Assembly (NCBI GenBank): GCA_965247075.1
Contig: CBDFGK010000002.1
Coordinates: 682,001-746,000, forward strand
Origin: CBDFGK01 sp965247075
GTDB taxonomy: Bacteria > Pseudomonadota > Gammaproteobacteria > Pseudomonadales > Halieaceae
Direction: 5' to 3'
Length of the DNA stretch: 64,000 bases
Shown here in pieces: positions 6,408 through 14,824 of the stretch. The position numbers and the translations under genes were made by a program. How positions within the stretch are numbered: the first letter of the stretch is position 1; each line of letters begins with the position of its first letter. The notes under the pieces were generated by a model. It saw nothing but the letters and a program-made list of their open reading frames with translations. It made no database searches and was not told the DNA's origin.

Positions 6408-9184
6408 TGAGCTATCACTTTCCCGGATTCGGACAACGGTTCAAGTGTCTGCCAGCTACGCCGGCTGATGTGGTTTTTACCCTCCCGATGCAGAATTGGC
6501 ACGCAATAACGCGCAGTTGCCAGCGGCGCTGGTGAGGCGAAGATCAGCGCAAAGCCAAAATCCGCGGCGGTATCGATTAAACTCTTCTGGTTACGCGCAT
6601 CCAGCGCCAGTGCCTCGTCCAGATAACACACGGCCTTGACGTTGCGGCGCTTATCCTGCATCAGATGGAGCATCGCCAGGCCGGTGACTAACTTTGCCAT
6701 CAATACGGTACCATTGGACGCGGCGCTATCGAGATCATCGAAGGACTCTGATTCTCCGTCGATCTTGCCAACAACAAAGCTCAAGCGAAACAAATCGGAG
6801 ACCCTCAGCCCCTGGCGGGCATTACCCTCTTCAATGAGCGTCTGCTTGGCTCTATCCAGGGCATCATCATCCAGGACACTGCCCTGATCGAACAGTTCAA
6901 AGGAGTCCCCACTCTCTACCTGCTCGGCTGTACTGATCAACAGTGTCATGGCTTCGACAAGCACGGTTTCATCCTCAGGCTCGATCTTGAATATCTTCAG
7001 ATCAGAAAGTTGCCTGTGGCTGATCAGTCGATTGAACTCGCGCATTCGATTCTTGAAGGCGCGTAAGCCGTCGCGCAGCTCGCGTAGACTGGCCGTTACC
7101 GTAACCACGGCACTGCGAGCCTTTTTCTCCAGGGCTTCTTCTTCACGTGTCAGTTGCTGGCAAAAGTCGATAATGCGCGTTAACTCACCTTCATCATCAC
7201 CGCTGTACTGATACTTCGTCAGACCATTGGCATGTAGCTCACTAAGGCCCTGGCTCAATTGGCGGTCCAATTCCAGCAGCCGTGAACATTCCCCCTGATA
7301 TTGAGCCAAGCGGGAAAGAAGATCGGTAAGGGGGAATTCAGGCTCTGCCAGCCAGGGGTGGTGGGCCAATGCGTCGAGGTAGCCAAACTGATCTGCGTCG
7401 TCGCCACGTTGATCACGCTTCCTTTCGATCTCGATATTCTGGTGAGTGAGACTGCCAATCTTGCGTTCGACCTCGGCCTGTTGCTGCCTCAGTCGCTTGG
7501 CGTACTCGGTGGACTGCGCCAGCTTTCCGCCAATTTCGTCCAGATTCTGCTCCGCACCATTTAGCTTCTCAACGCGATCTGTCTCGCCCTGCTTGAGTTC
7601 TGTAAGCAGATCGAACGAGGCGAGGTCCCGCTCTATGTCGCGCACCTCCTGCTCAAGATCATCCTTGCGGGTGCGAGCCGCATCCAGGGCTCTTGCCGTC
7701 TCCAACTGCTGTTCCAAATCGGTAGATTCCTGGCGGAGTTCCTCGATTCTCAAGCTAATTTCTGTCTCGGTACGCTGTTGGTACTGGGCCGATAGATTCG
7801 CCACACTAATAGTCAACCCGGGAAGCGGTATCTTTTGCTCATCTGACTGGCTCAAAAAATCAACCAAGGGGACCTTTGATAGCGTAAAGTCACTTGCCGG
7901 CAAGGTCATGACATCCTGGTTGAACAAGCGGTTCAGCCGCTCTGTCTCTGCGGGCTCCAGTTGTTCCGATAGACGCCGCCAAAGATTGTTGGCAAGCGTT
8001 GATAGTTCCCGCTCACATTGCTCCAGTTCATGTGAATTCCGTGTAATATCGCGCTCTATCGCCGCCGGCTCACGGCTCGATGCCCGATTGACCAGTGCAA
8101 TCTGATGCTCCAGAGCATGCTTGGATTCTGTATGTCTGCTCTCTAGCTGAGTACGTTGGGGCACCAGCGCGAACTTCTGGTCTAACTCTGCCTGTTGCTT
8201 TGACTGGTCCTGTAATTGTTGAATTTCGCCCTGCAACTCGCTTTGCTCGAGGGTTAGCTCGCGGTCCCGCTCTAACAGCCGATTGCTTTCCGCGTCGAGT
8301 TCAGCCTTTTCCTGCTCATGGCCGGCTAACGTATGTGTATAGTATTCCTGCCATTGTTCCAGACCCTGTGAAATCAACGGTTTGGTTACGATTAGCTTGC
8401 CTCGCAGTACCAGCCGTTCATCGCGCAGTTTCTCCAACTCGTCAACGTGCTGTTTTTGCGCCAGCGCAGCCTGATACTGCTCTCGGTCAGCGTTAACATC
8501 GGCGAAGGCCTTGTCCCATTCCTGTTTGAAATCGATGCCGGCGTCGGGCAGGTCGCGGCGAAATATCTGAAGCAGGTAGTCTTTAACATCACTTGATCGT
8601 AATTTATCCAGTTTCAAAGTCCGGGTCAGTACACGCTGAAAGGCCGGCACATCAGAGGCGTGTTCCAGTTGAAATACCGTGAAATCAGCGTCCTGAGACG
8701 TTCGCTTCCTTTTGCCACCATAGAGCAAGTCAACAAACTCACTTGAACTATAGCTGAAGACGCTTTTTCCTGACTCCACCAGATGTGACCGGAGCTGTGG
8801 CTGGGCAACAATAGCGCCATTGGGCTGCCGAAAGTCCTCTATATTCAGCGACCCTTTATAGGAAAAGTACTCGTAGTCGTGGCTAACGCCTTTCCCCACG
8901 CAACCCAGAACCAAGCTACCGGTTTCAGGCAACGTCACTTCAAGAAGGATAAACGCACTGTTGTTGGGGAAGTAAAAACGTCGGCTCTTGTCCGCGCTGT
9001 GGGCTCCGAAGTCCATGCGGCGTTTATCAATGATCAGAAGATACTGCAGCGCATTGATCAGTGCAGTTTTACCCGTGTTATTGGGGGCAATCAGTGAAAC
9101 CGAGTCATCCAGAGGAAGCTCCGCTCGCTGGTACCCGGCACTACCCAGTAGCACCAGTCGTTGAAATCCGTACCGGAGGCTCAT
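6404..9184 (-). CDS. JetC/MksB-like SMC ATPase of a Wadjet-type system
   Basis: SMC-like ATPase of 926 aa that would dimerise and extrude DNA loops. The Walker A motif APNNTGKT is at residues 33-40. Long coiled-coil stretches rich in E, Q, R and L run from about 225 to 420 and 470 to 720. The C-terminal head has an SNG-type signature (SAASNGTVLMAKL) and Walker B VCYLDE at 852-857. The length is closer to MksB than to the longer type I JetC. ATGA overlaps on both sides imply translational coupling and fixed stoichiometry with the kleisin, KITE and nuclease subunits. Confidence 0.9.
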   Translation of the reverse strand: MSLRYGFQRLVLLGSAGYQRAELPLDDSVSLIAPNNTGKTALINALQYLLIIDKRRMDFGAHSADKSRRFYFPNNSAFILLEVTLPETGSLVLGCVGKGVSHDYEYFSYKGSLNIEDFRQPNGAIVAQPQLRSHLVESGKSVFSYSSSEFVDLLYGGKRKRTSQDADFTVFQLEHASDVPAFQRVLTRTLKLDKLRSSDVKDYLLQIFRRDLPDAGIDFKQEWDKAFADVNADREQYQAALAQKQHVDELEKLRDERLVLRGKLIVTKPLISQGLEQWQEYYTHTLAGHEQEKAELDAESNRLLERDRELTLEQSELQGEIQQLQDQSKQQAELDQKFALVPQRTQLESRHTESKHALEHQIALVNRASSREPAAIERDITRNSHELEQCERELSTLANNLWRRLSEQLEPAETERLNRLFNQDVMTLPASDFTLSKVPLVDFLSQSDEQKIPLPGLTISVANLSAQYQQRTETEISLRIEELRQESTDLEQQLETARALDAARTRKDDLEQEVRDIERDLASFDLLTELKQGETDRVEKLNGAEQNLDEIGGKLAQSTEYAKRLRQQQAEVERKIGSLTHQNIEIERKRDQRGDDADQFGYLDALAHHPWLAEPEFPLTDLLSRLAQYQGECSRLLELDRQLSQGLSELHANGLTKYQYSGDDEGELTRIIDFCQQLTREEEALEKKARSAVVTVTASLRELRDGLRAFKNRMREFNRLISHRQLSDLKIFKIEPEDETVLVEAMTLLISTAEQVESGDSFELFDQGSVLDDDALDRAKQTLIEEGNARQGLRVSDLFRLSFVVGKIDGESESFDDLDSAASNGTVLMAKLVTGLAMLHLMQDKRRNVKAVCYLDEALALDARNQKSLIDTAADFGFALIFASPAPLATARYCVPILHREGKNHISRRSWQTLEPLSESGKVIAQ

Positions 9185-9759
9185 TCGTCCTCCTGTGGAG
9201 ACGGTTTGTCTGTCTCCAGCCAGTCAGTGGCTTGCTCATCTATATTGCTTTGCGCCAGCTCTTCGAAATGATCCAGATAACGACACACGGCAGGGAGAAG
9301 CCGCCAGTGTCCGGAGTTACTTATGGCGAAACCGTAACGCTCGGCAGTGCCAAGCAGGGCGAAAAGCCCGCTGCTATCGAGCTCTTCTGCTTCCAATAGG
9401 TCGCGATTTTTCTCATAGACTTCGTCTAGCAGGCCCCTGTCAATACGCCAGTCTGAAAAACGCAGTAGCGGCTTGCCTGCATCAGCCTGGAACTCAAACA
9501 GAACCATAAACAGCAAGGCCAACTGCCGGGATGTCTTCTGGCTCGCGTCCTCGGTATAAAACCAGGCATAACCGCGGCCATCAAACGCAAGGTCAAAACC
9601 CAGGCTTTTGAAAAGTGACGTGTAAGCATCCTGCTCTCTCTCCAATTCCGCCCATAAAGCGGGCTCTGCAGCTCTGTTCAAATGTTTACCGCTATTAAAT
9701 AGCCGGAAAAAATTGGCGAGGCCAGGCAACTGGTCCAGTCGTAATTGATCGGTGCTCAT
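9181..9759 (-). CDS. JetB/MksE (MukE)-like subunit of a Wadjet-type system
   Basis: Protein of 192 aa starting MSTDQLRLDQLPGLANFF. The ATG at 9759 overlaps the upstream stop as ATGA and is preferred over an in-frame start at 9846, which would lie 90 bases inside the kleisin gene. MukE/KITE-type winged-helix proteins bind the kleisin and regulate the SMC ATPase. Position between the kleisin and SMC genes, size and fold-like pattern (YAWFYTEDASQKTSRQLAL) support this role. Sequence conservation in the family is low, so the call depends partly on context. Confidence 0.82.
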   Translation of the reverse strand: MSTDQLRLDQLPGLANFFRLFNSGKHLNRAAEPALWAELEREQDAYTSLFKSLGFDLAFDGRGYAWFYTEDASQKTSRQLALLFMVLFEFQADAGKPLLRFSDWRIDRGLLDEVYEKNRDLLEAEELDSSGLFALLGTAERYGFAISNSGHWRLLPAVCRYLDHFEELAQSNIDEQATDWLETDKPSPQEDE

Positions 9760-11012
9760 AATGAAGACAACATGTGGGGAAAGTGGTGCACGCGCACCTT
9801 TTGCAGATCCGTAGTAGAAGAATGACTGGCCTGTTCGCACCGCCAATCAGTATTTCGAGCAAGATCATGATATAGCCGGAGAAGTACAGCATCGGGTAGA
9901 TCACCGTAGTGTTGGGTCAACCAATCAAATAGATGCTCAACCGGCAGTGACTCCGCCAAGCGCTCTCTGAGCACCTGCTCGTCAACCCAATCAGCGATAT
10001 TGCCTTGTTCGGGTTCGAGCTCTTCCGGGAATGTCTGCACCCGGGGAGAAAAATGCAGTGCTTCGGCCATAACCTCAAGAACATCGTCGCCCACAGAGAT
10101 ACGACGGGGCCACTCAGTCCGCCATACCGGGAGGCTGAGTGCGCTCTTACGGGCAGGTAGTGAGCGGCGCAGCCCTTTTTTCCGTACCTCCCCCAACAGA
10201 GTGCTGATTGCAGAAGAGAGTGCGTTGTGTTGACGCAGTTCCTCCCGTAACGGCAATAAGGTGTCGGCACACTGCTGAGCCACCACTCGACCCGTTCGCC
10301 GCAATTCCTTTGCCTGATAGGCCACCTGCCGTAACTGCAAGCGGTGGCTATACAGGGCTCCCTGGACATGTAGCTGCCAGGCAGCGTGATCCAGGGACTG
10401 TTCGGCTGACTCCAGGTAGCGGTAAAACGTTCCACTGGAACCGGTATCCATCATCTGGTTCATCGGCTCAACATACTGGTCGTATGCATCCAGGACCCTG
10501 CGGTAGCGCCTTGCCAGAGGCATACCGCCATCGCCGGATTTAGCCTGTTCGGCCAGCTCCAAAATGGCGTGGCGGTCCTGCTCCAATTGTTGACTGATCT
10601 GCCTAAATAGCTCAGATAGTCGCGCCGCTGCTGTGCGCAATTGATCAGTATTATCGTGTTCAACACCGTCATTGAGCTCCCGGGTCGCATCTCTGATGGC
10701 TTCTACCCTGGCCTGTAGCACAGCGGACAGCCCGAGCTCATGCTCGCGCGTTAGACCACGAACGAATTCCAGTACCAGAGGATTGACTTGTAATTCACTC
10801 GAGCGAGGAAGGCGCTGCAGGATATCGGCGTTTGACAGCGCTCGAAGCACGCCGGAACGCTCATCGAAGTCCGATTCGGAGGAGGCTTTACCCACAGCGG
10901 CCAGGATTTGTTCTTCGCTGAAGGAAGGCAGCTCGCGACTGGCACGTGCGAGGATCTCCACTACCTCCCAATGTTTATGCAGGTGAAGGAGTAAACTCTT
11001 GGGATTCGCCAT
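9756..11012 (-). CDS. JetA/MksF (MukF)-like kleisin subunit of a Wadjet-type system
   Basis: First gene of the four-gene operon, 418 aa. The N-terminus (HLHKHWEVVEILARASRELP) is winged-helix-like, the centre (about 90-280) is helical and MukF-like, and the C-terminal segment would contact the SMC head. A strong AGGAGGA lies 10 bases before the ATG. The likely promoter is in the 85-bp gap to an antitoxin gene or upstream of that gene, so the antitoxin may regulate the defence operon; this is inference. No mobile-element gene interrupts the operon and all four frames are intact. Confidence 0.83.
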   Translation of the reverse strand: MANPKSLLLHLHKHWEVVEILARASRELPSFSEEQILAAVGKASSESDFDERSGVLRALSNADILQRLPRSSELQVNPLVLEFVRGLTREHELGLSAVLQARVEAIRDATRELNDGVEHDNTDQLRTAAARLSELFRQISQQLEQDRHAILELAEQAKSGDGGMPLARRYRRVLDAYDQYVEPMNQMMDTGSSGTFYRYLESAEQSLDHAAWQLHVQGALYSHRLQLRQVAYQAKELRRTGRVVAQQCADTLLPLREELRQHNALSSAISTLLGEVRKKGLRRSLPARKSALSLPVWRTEWPRRISVGDDVLEVMAEALHFSPRVQTFPEELEPEQGNIADWVDEQVLRERLAESLPVEHLFDWLTQHYGDLPDAVLLRLYHDLARNTDWRCEQASHSSTTDLQKVRVHHFPHMLSSL

Positions 11013-11097
11013 TGCGGCTGTTCCTCCTGGAAGTATTAACGTGCCGAGCCCGGTAGTAAGGCTGGCAGTATGTTATCTATTTCCTCTGTTACATCTG

Positions 11098-11391
11098 TCA
11101 ATCGCTGAAATCTCTGGCTTCAAATTGTCCTTCGTTACGCTGGGCAAGGTTTTTGGCCTCGCGTAGTTTCTGATTAGGTGCTTTGGCGGTATTACACGCG
11201 AGGATAAACCGATCAAATACGTCATTTTCGACCGTGATCGATTCATGCTCCCTGATGACCCGCCGGGAATCTTTCTCAATCAAACGGACAACGTATTGCG
11301 TTAAACTTTTCATACCTTCCAGAGCAGCCGCTTTTTCAGCGGCCGCCTTGACGGTTCCATCAATTCTCATATCAATACGCGATGTAGCCAT
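11098..11391 (-). CDS. DUF1778/TacA-type antitoxin without a visible toxin
   Basis: Protein of 97 aa with a ribbon-helix-helix N-terminus (SRIDMRIDGTVKAAAEKAA) and a C-terminal tail (VENDVFDRFILAC) of the DUF1778 group, which normally pairs with a GNAT acetyltransferase toxin that blocks charged tRNA. The RBS is GGAGG. Only about 85 bases separate the stop from the Wadjet kleisin gene, so there is no room for the ~160-residue toxin. A 21-codon TTG frame overlaps the stop but does not resemble a GNAT start convincingly. A direct repeat ACCCGGT spaced by 8 bases (about 11,414-11,437) upstream could be an operator. Confidence 0.8.
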   Translation of the reverse strand: MATSRIDMRIDGTVKAAAEKAAALEGMKSLTQYVVRLIEKDSRRVIREHESITVENDVFDRFILACNTAKAPNQKLREAKNLAQRNEGQFEARDFSD

Positions 11392-11543
11392 ATCGAGGTT
11401 CCTCCACCGGGTGACCCAACCGGGTAGAATAATAGCGAGATGCGCTTATTTTATACAGCGCTTTCCCGTACAGTTTTTATTACTGTAATTCACCAGCAGG
11501 TCCATAATTGAACCCAACCACCATGTCGCCGGCGTACAATATT

Positions 11544-11559
11544 GGTGTATAGTTACACC
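11544..11559. promoter_or_regulatory. Candidate ParD operator palindrome
   Basis: GGTGTA-TAGT-TACACC is a perfect 6-bp inverted repeat with a 4-bp spacer, 23 bases before the parD ATG. Ribbon-helix-helix antitoxins usually bind such short palindromes to repress their own operon. Assigned from position and symmetry. Confidence 0.5.
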
Positions 11560-11581
11560 CAGAGAAGGGAAGGAGCATGCC

Positions 11582-11821
11582 ATGACACGACAGAGCATTT
11601 CGCTCACGCCGCCCAACGATCAATGGTTACGCGATCAGGTAGAGAGCGAAGAGTACAACAGTAAGAGTGAGGTCGTGAACGACCTGATTCGCAAAGTGCG
11701 TGAAATTGACGTCATTAGAGCGCGACTCATTGCCGCTGAGCAGAGTGGTTTTACGCCGTTGACGCAAGCGGAGATACTCGCGGAGATCAAAGACACCGCG
11801 CGCCGCAGTGGCCAGCTTTAA
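11582..11821 (+). CDS. parD: ParD-type ribbon-helix-helix antitoxin
   Basis: Protein of 79 aa (MTRQSISLTPPNDQWLRDQV start) with the ribbon-helix-helix and S-K-S-E-V-V-N-D-L-I-R pattern of ParD/CopG antitoxins, followed by an acidic toxin-binding helix. GAAGGAG precedes the ATG. The gene overlaps the parE frame by 14 bases, the normal arrangement. The antitoxin gene is intact while its toxin partner is broken. Confidence 0.88.
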   Translation: MTRQSISLTPPNDQWLRDQVESEEYNSKSEVVNDLIRKVREIDVIRARLIAAEQSGFTPLTQAEILAEIKDTARRSGQL

Positions 11822-12035
11822 ACTTTCTGAGCATGCTAAAGCGGATTTAACGCGCCTCTACCTATATGGGTTAGAAAATTTTGGCGAGGCACAAGCCGAC
11901 CGTTACTACGACGCGTTATTTGACCGCTTTGAAGAGCTTACTCACCATTCGCAGGGAAGCGACTCGTCCTCCATGCCATCGAACAAGTCCGGGTGCATTG
12001 GCGCCATCGACTCATAGTATCGGCGAAGCCATATT
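11808..12035 (+). pseudogene. parE: parE toxin, frameshifted and cut short
   Basis: From GTG 11808 the first 46 residues (FKLSEHAKADLTRLYLYGLE and onward through YYDALFDRFEEL) are a normal ParE N-terminus. After about base 11,945 the frame loses similarity and stops at 12017. Plausible ParE continuation (IEQVRVHWRHRLIVSAKPYY) appears in another forward frame, indicating a small indel. That continuation runs into the dispersed repeat at 12036, so the 3' end is also missing. ParE inhibits DNA gyrase; this copy should be inactive. Confidence 0.72.
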
Positions 12036-12085
12036 ATTTCGTGTTAGAAACACGGCCCCCGTTCAGTATCTTTTCTCTATTGGAA
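12036..12085 (-). repeat. Dispersed repeat, copy D (inverted orientation)
   Basis: On the minus strand this reads TTCCAATA, then ATACTGA, then CGTGTTTCTAACACG, which aligns with copy B (14265 onward) with about a quarter of positions changed and one gap. It contains the small hairpin CGTGTT-nnn-AACACG also found in copy B. It sits at the broken 3' end of parE. Confidence 0.6.
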
Positions 12086-12102
12086 TATACTGCATTGGCG
12101 GC

Positions 12103-12120
12103 TACCAATACGAAATAACA
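12103..12120 (+). repeat. Dispersed repeat, short copy D2
   Basis: TACCAATACGAAATAACA matches the first 17-18 bases of copies A and C. It lies in the opposite orientation to copy D, 17 bases away, giving a head-to-head pair just before the DUF4214 gene stop. Confidence 0.5.
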
Positions 12121-12137
12121 GTGGCTCCGATGGACCC

Positions 12138-13403
12138 TCAGTAGTTTTTCCAGACAATCACCAGCTGAAACATCAGATTGTCATCCAGTGAACCCAGGGG
12201 TGTGTATGATCGTTCATCACCTTCCACTCTGACCACTCCATGTGTGGGGGATATCCAAACCGTCTCTTGATTCACATCGGTATCCCCCCTCCTGCGGTTT
12301 CCAAACGAGCGTAAAAACTCATACCTATCCTCTGTGAATACCCTGATGGCGGTGAGGTTCCCCAGCGGTGTTGCGACAATTTCCCGATCGGAAACAAGCG
12401 TTGATGCGGTACCCATGGTGATTGCAATAGCTGCATCGGGTCCATCCACGAATTGAAACTGCCGGATGATATTGCTAAATGGTACTAAAGGTGCCGGTAT
12501 GACCTGCAGTCCGAGAGATCCTTCACCTGTGTCAAAATAAAAGTCCCCATCTGAATCAACCAAGTTGAACCATGCACCGTTACTTTCTTGCCAGAAATGG
12601 AAAGTACTCGAGAAGGAATCACCGTCAACCAAATAGGTCACCGTGTCCCTTCGGGCCATGACATTCTTGTCTTGATGGGAGTAACCGCTCTCAAAAAACT
12701 CATGGCGGACAGTGATATCGTACGATTCAATGCCAAAAAACCCGTCCCACGAGATCGTCCCGGCATATTCCACAATATCCCCCGGCAGAAACACCCGCAA
12801 CACGATGTCTTCCGGTGACACAGCGGTCCCGTAGTGCCTTTCCAGATCCCGTACAGCCACAGCAACAGAATCCTGCGAACTGCCTACCGCATCCATGAGC
12901 TCAGCAAGACCCTCCGGCTCCACTGCATCAAGAGCCCCTGATTCGCTCAGTGAAACATACTGTTTTGAAAATTCGATTCGATTGTCGATGATAGCAACGT
13001 CATCCCCGCGGATGCCGTCCAATATGACCACAGCGATCTTGGGGAGGGACCACTCCCTTGATTGGAGCTTCCCAACGTAGAAGTTCAGTCCCCCCTTGTC
13101 GGGTTCTCTGCCAAAGAGTTGACCGTACAGGTTGGTCACTAATTGAGTAGCGGTGAGATTTCCGAAACGCTCCCGGTACTCCCGAGACTCTCCAAAGGCG
13201 TCTATGATGCTATCAATCTGTCCCCCTTCTGCCCGAAGTCGACTGGACCAGTAGGCCAGACCGCCTGAGTCGGCAGGTCGGCCATAATACGCAATGTAAA
13301 TAGCGAGTACCCGCTCTTCATATACGGTGAAGTCACGCGCCCACACCTGCCCGGGAGAGCTAACACTCAACACAAGAAAAATAGAAAAAAGAACTCTGAG
13401 CAT
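12138..13403 (-). CDS. Exported DUF4214-domain protein
   Basis: Protein of 421 aa from the ATG at 13403, chosen because it opens a clear signal peptide (MLRVLFSIFLVLSVSSPG, cleavage after VWA). An in-frame start at 13529 would add 42 non-signal residues. Residues about 25-140 hold two DUF4214-like units (YIAYYGRPADSGGLAYW and LYGQLFGREPDKGGLNFY), a motif common in secreted or surface proteins. The C-terminal 250 residues are beta-rich and not recognised. It stands alone between repeats, suggesting acquired DNA. Function unknown. Confidence 0.75.
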   Translation of the reverse strand: MLRVLFSIFLVLSVSSPGQVWARDFTVYEERVLAIYIAYYGRPADSGGLAYWSSRLRAEGGQIDSIIDAFGESREYRERFGNLTATQLVTNLYGQLFGREPDKGGLNFYVGKLQSREWSLPKIAVVILDGIRGDDVAIIDNRIEFSKQYVSLSESGALDAVEPEGLAELMDAVGSSQDSVAVAVRDLERHYGTAVSPEDIVLRVFLPGDIVEYAGTISWDGFFGIESYDITVRHEFFESGYSHQDKNVMARRDTVTYLVDGDSFSSTFHFWQESNGAWFNLVDSDGDFYFDTGEGSLGLQVIPAPLVPFSNIIRQFQFVDGPDAAIAITMGTASTLVSDREIVATPLGNLTAIRVFTEDRYEFLRSFGNRRRGDTDVNQETVWISPTHGVVRVEGDERSYTPLGSLDDNLMFQLVIVWKNY

Positions 13404-13536
13404 GGGGGTTACCTGTAATTGAGCCGCCCCGGGTTTCTCAGGGACCGAATTTTTGAGACAGGCCGCTTTGGCCAGCCCTTCCAGTTGGTGACAATACACC
13501 AATTGAGAGTCTTTTCCAATATCAAGCATTAGCAGC

Positions 13537-13570
13537 TTCCAATACGAAATAATGCTGAGCGTGGGCGTGT
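13537..13570 (+). repeat. Dispersed repeat, copy A
   Basis: TTCCAATACGAAATAATGCT, then GAGCGTGGGCGTGT. It matches copy B (14265-14298) at about 30 of 34 positions. It lies between the DUF4214 gene and the 203-aa gene. Confidence 0.75.
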
Positions 13571-13610
13571 CTCCGGGTTGAACGTGCCAATGACACTAAC
13601 CGCGATGCGC

Positions 13611-14221
13611 TTATATCCCCGCTCTCAAAGTACCTGTTGTGTGTATTTGGGTGGAGGGTTCGGTTCGTGGGTCATTAATCACGTCAGGATCGCTTTTCGC
13701 GAGCTTCACGGCAACGAACCATACCTCTTTTTCTTGCTCGCGGTTCATATTTTGAATACCTGGAAGTATCTTTTGTGCTCCCTCCTCGATTCGTGCTAAT
13801 GCCGCTGGTGTCACCCTCGAGATATTGCCAGCCAGATACCAGAGTGGGTAGATTTGGAATTCAACCGGGGACTTGTCATAAAGTCTTATATAGTCCTCAG
13901 CGGCAAGGAACAATACGGCATCACAATCATGCTCTGTAAACCCAACTAGCACATGTTCTGGGTCCCGGTCAGCATGCTTGAAAAAGTTTCTAGATGGTCC
14001 ATTAATAAAGTCTTTTTTTAGATCTTTATCGATACTAATATGGCCGCGAGTCTCGTTGGAAACAGACCCAATTTCATTCGAGTCACAAAGCGAATCAATG
14101 ATCTCCCATGCGTTTGATGCCAGTGTATACACGGACACAGGGTCGCCGTCATCGAAAAACAGGTGTAACGCGGTGAGTAACTGACTGCGAGCTACGTCTT
14201 GCTTGGTAAGGGTTCCACTCA
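13611..14221 (-). CDS. Hypothetical protein of integron-cassette type
   Basis: Protein of 203 aa. The ATG at 14221 (MSGTLTKQDVARSQLLTALH) is preferred over upstream in-frame starts because GCGTTATG, which looks like the 3' end of an attC site, directly supplies the start codon, as in integron cassettes. Motifs NFFKHADRDP and a DPVSVYTLA segment recall a conserved hypothetical family often found in cassette arrays; that link is from memory. No signal peptide or membrane segment is seen. Function unknown. Repeat copies flank it on both sides. Confidence 0.65.
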
Positions 14222-14264
14222 TAACGCAATGCCTTTTAACAAAATTCCGAGGTGTGTGAGCATC

Positions 14265-14298
14265 TTCCAATACGGGATAATACTGAGCGTGGTCGTGT
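14265..14298 (+). repeat. Dispersed repeat, copy B
   Basis: TTCCAATACGGGATAATACT, then GAGCGTGGTCGTGT, followed by a hairpin CGTGTT-TAC-AACACG (14294-14308). It lies 44 bases upstream of the 203-aa gene start, next to what looks like the remaining half of an attC site. Confidence 0.75.
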
Positions 14299-14567
14299 TT
14301 ACAACACGATATGCAGCCGAGGATCCTGTCAAGCCTTATATCGCGTCGTGTTGCTGCGCCACTGAACACGATTCTTCCCCTGCAACATAGAGTTTACCGG
14401 TTTTTCTATCAATGCCATAACCGGCCTTGCGCAGGGCAATGAGCACATCACTTAAATGGGGTCTATCCGGGTTTCCCAACGAGTTTTTTGAAAAAATCCT
14501 GTTATTGAAAAACTATCCGAATACCCCTGGACTTTCCCCGGCGTAGTGTGGGCAGGCGGTGGGTTAG

Positions 14568-14716
14568 TGTGGGTAACCGGTGGTATGTGAGGCACGAACA
14601 TTCCACGGGTTATCCACATGATCACCTCGCCAGGGATGGCGGGGTGAAATCCACGGCCTGTCCACACGGAGTCCGGCTGACAGATGTCGGGGTTCTTTTA
14701 CCCACAGTTATCCCCG
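14568..14716. other. Cluster of DnaA-box-like sequences
   Basis: One perfect DnaA box TTATCCACA is at 14610-14618. One-mismatch copies TTACCCACA are at 14568-14576 (minus) and 14698-14706 (plus). Weaker copies CTGTCCACA (14658) and TTATCCCCG (14708) lie between and after them. Five in 150 bp is dense and may mark a relic replication origin or a regulated promoter. No rep gene was recognised nearby. Confidence 0.35.
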
Positions 14717-14824
14717 AGGACCCGAACTTCCCCATCATTTCATGTTGATGCAATGACTTGAATTCACACGTAAACACGGGCTTCATCCCCTCTGTAGATT
14801 ACCGTCAACAAAAAGGAGAAGCCC

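Noticed and set aside
9760..9846. Longer start for the JetB-like protein
   Set aside because: It would lie 90 bases inside the kleisin gene. The ATG at 9759 gives the same ATGA overlap as the other junctions.
14320..14500. Minus-strand open stretch with AGYGIDRKTGKLYVA
   Set aside because: It reads plausibly for about 55 codons but has no start, no recognised family, and crosses a proposed IS end. Too weak to call.
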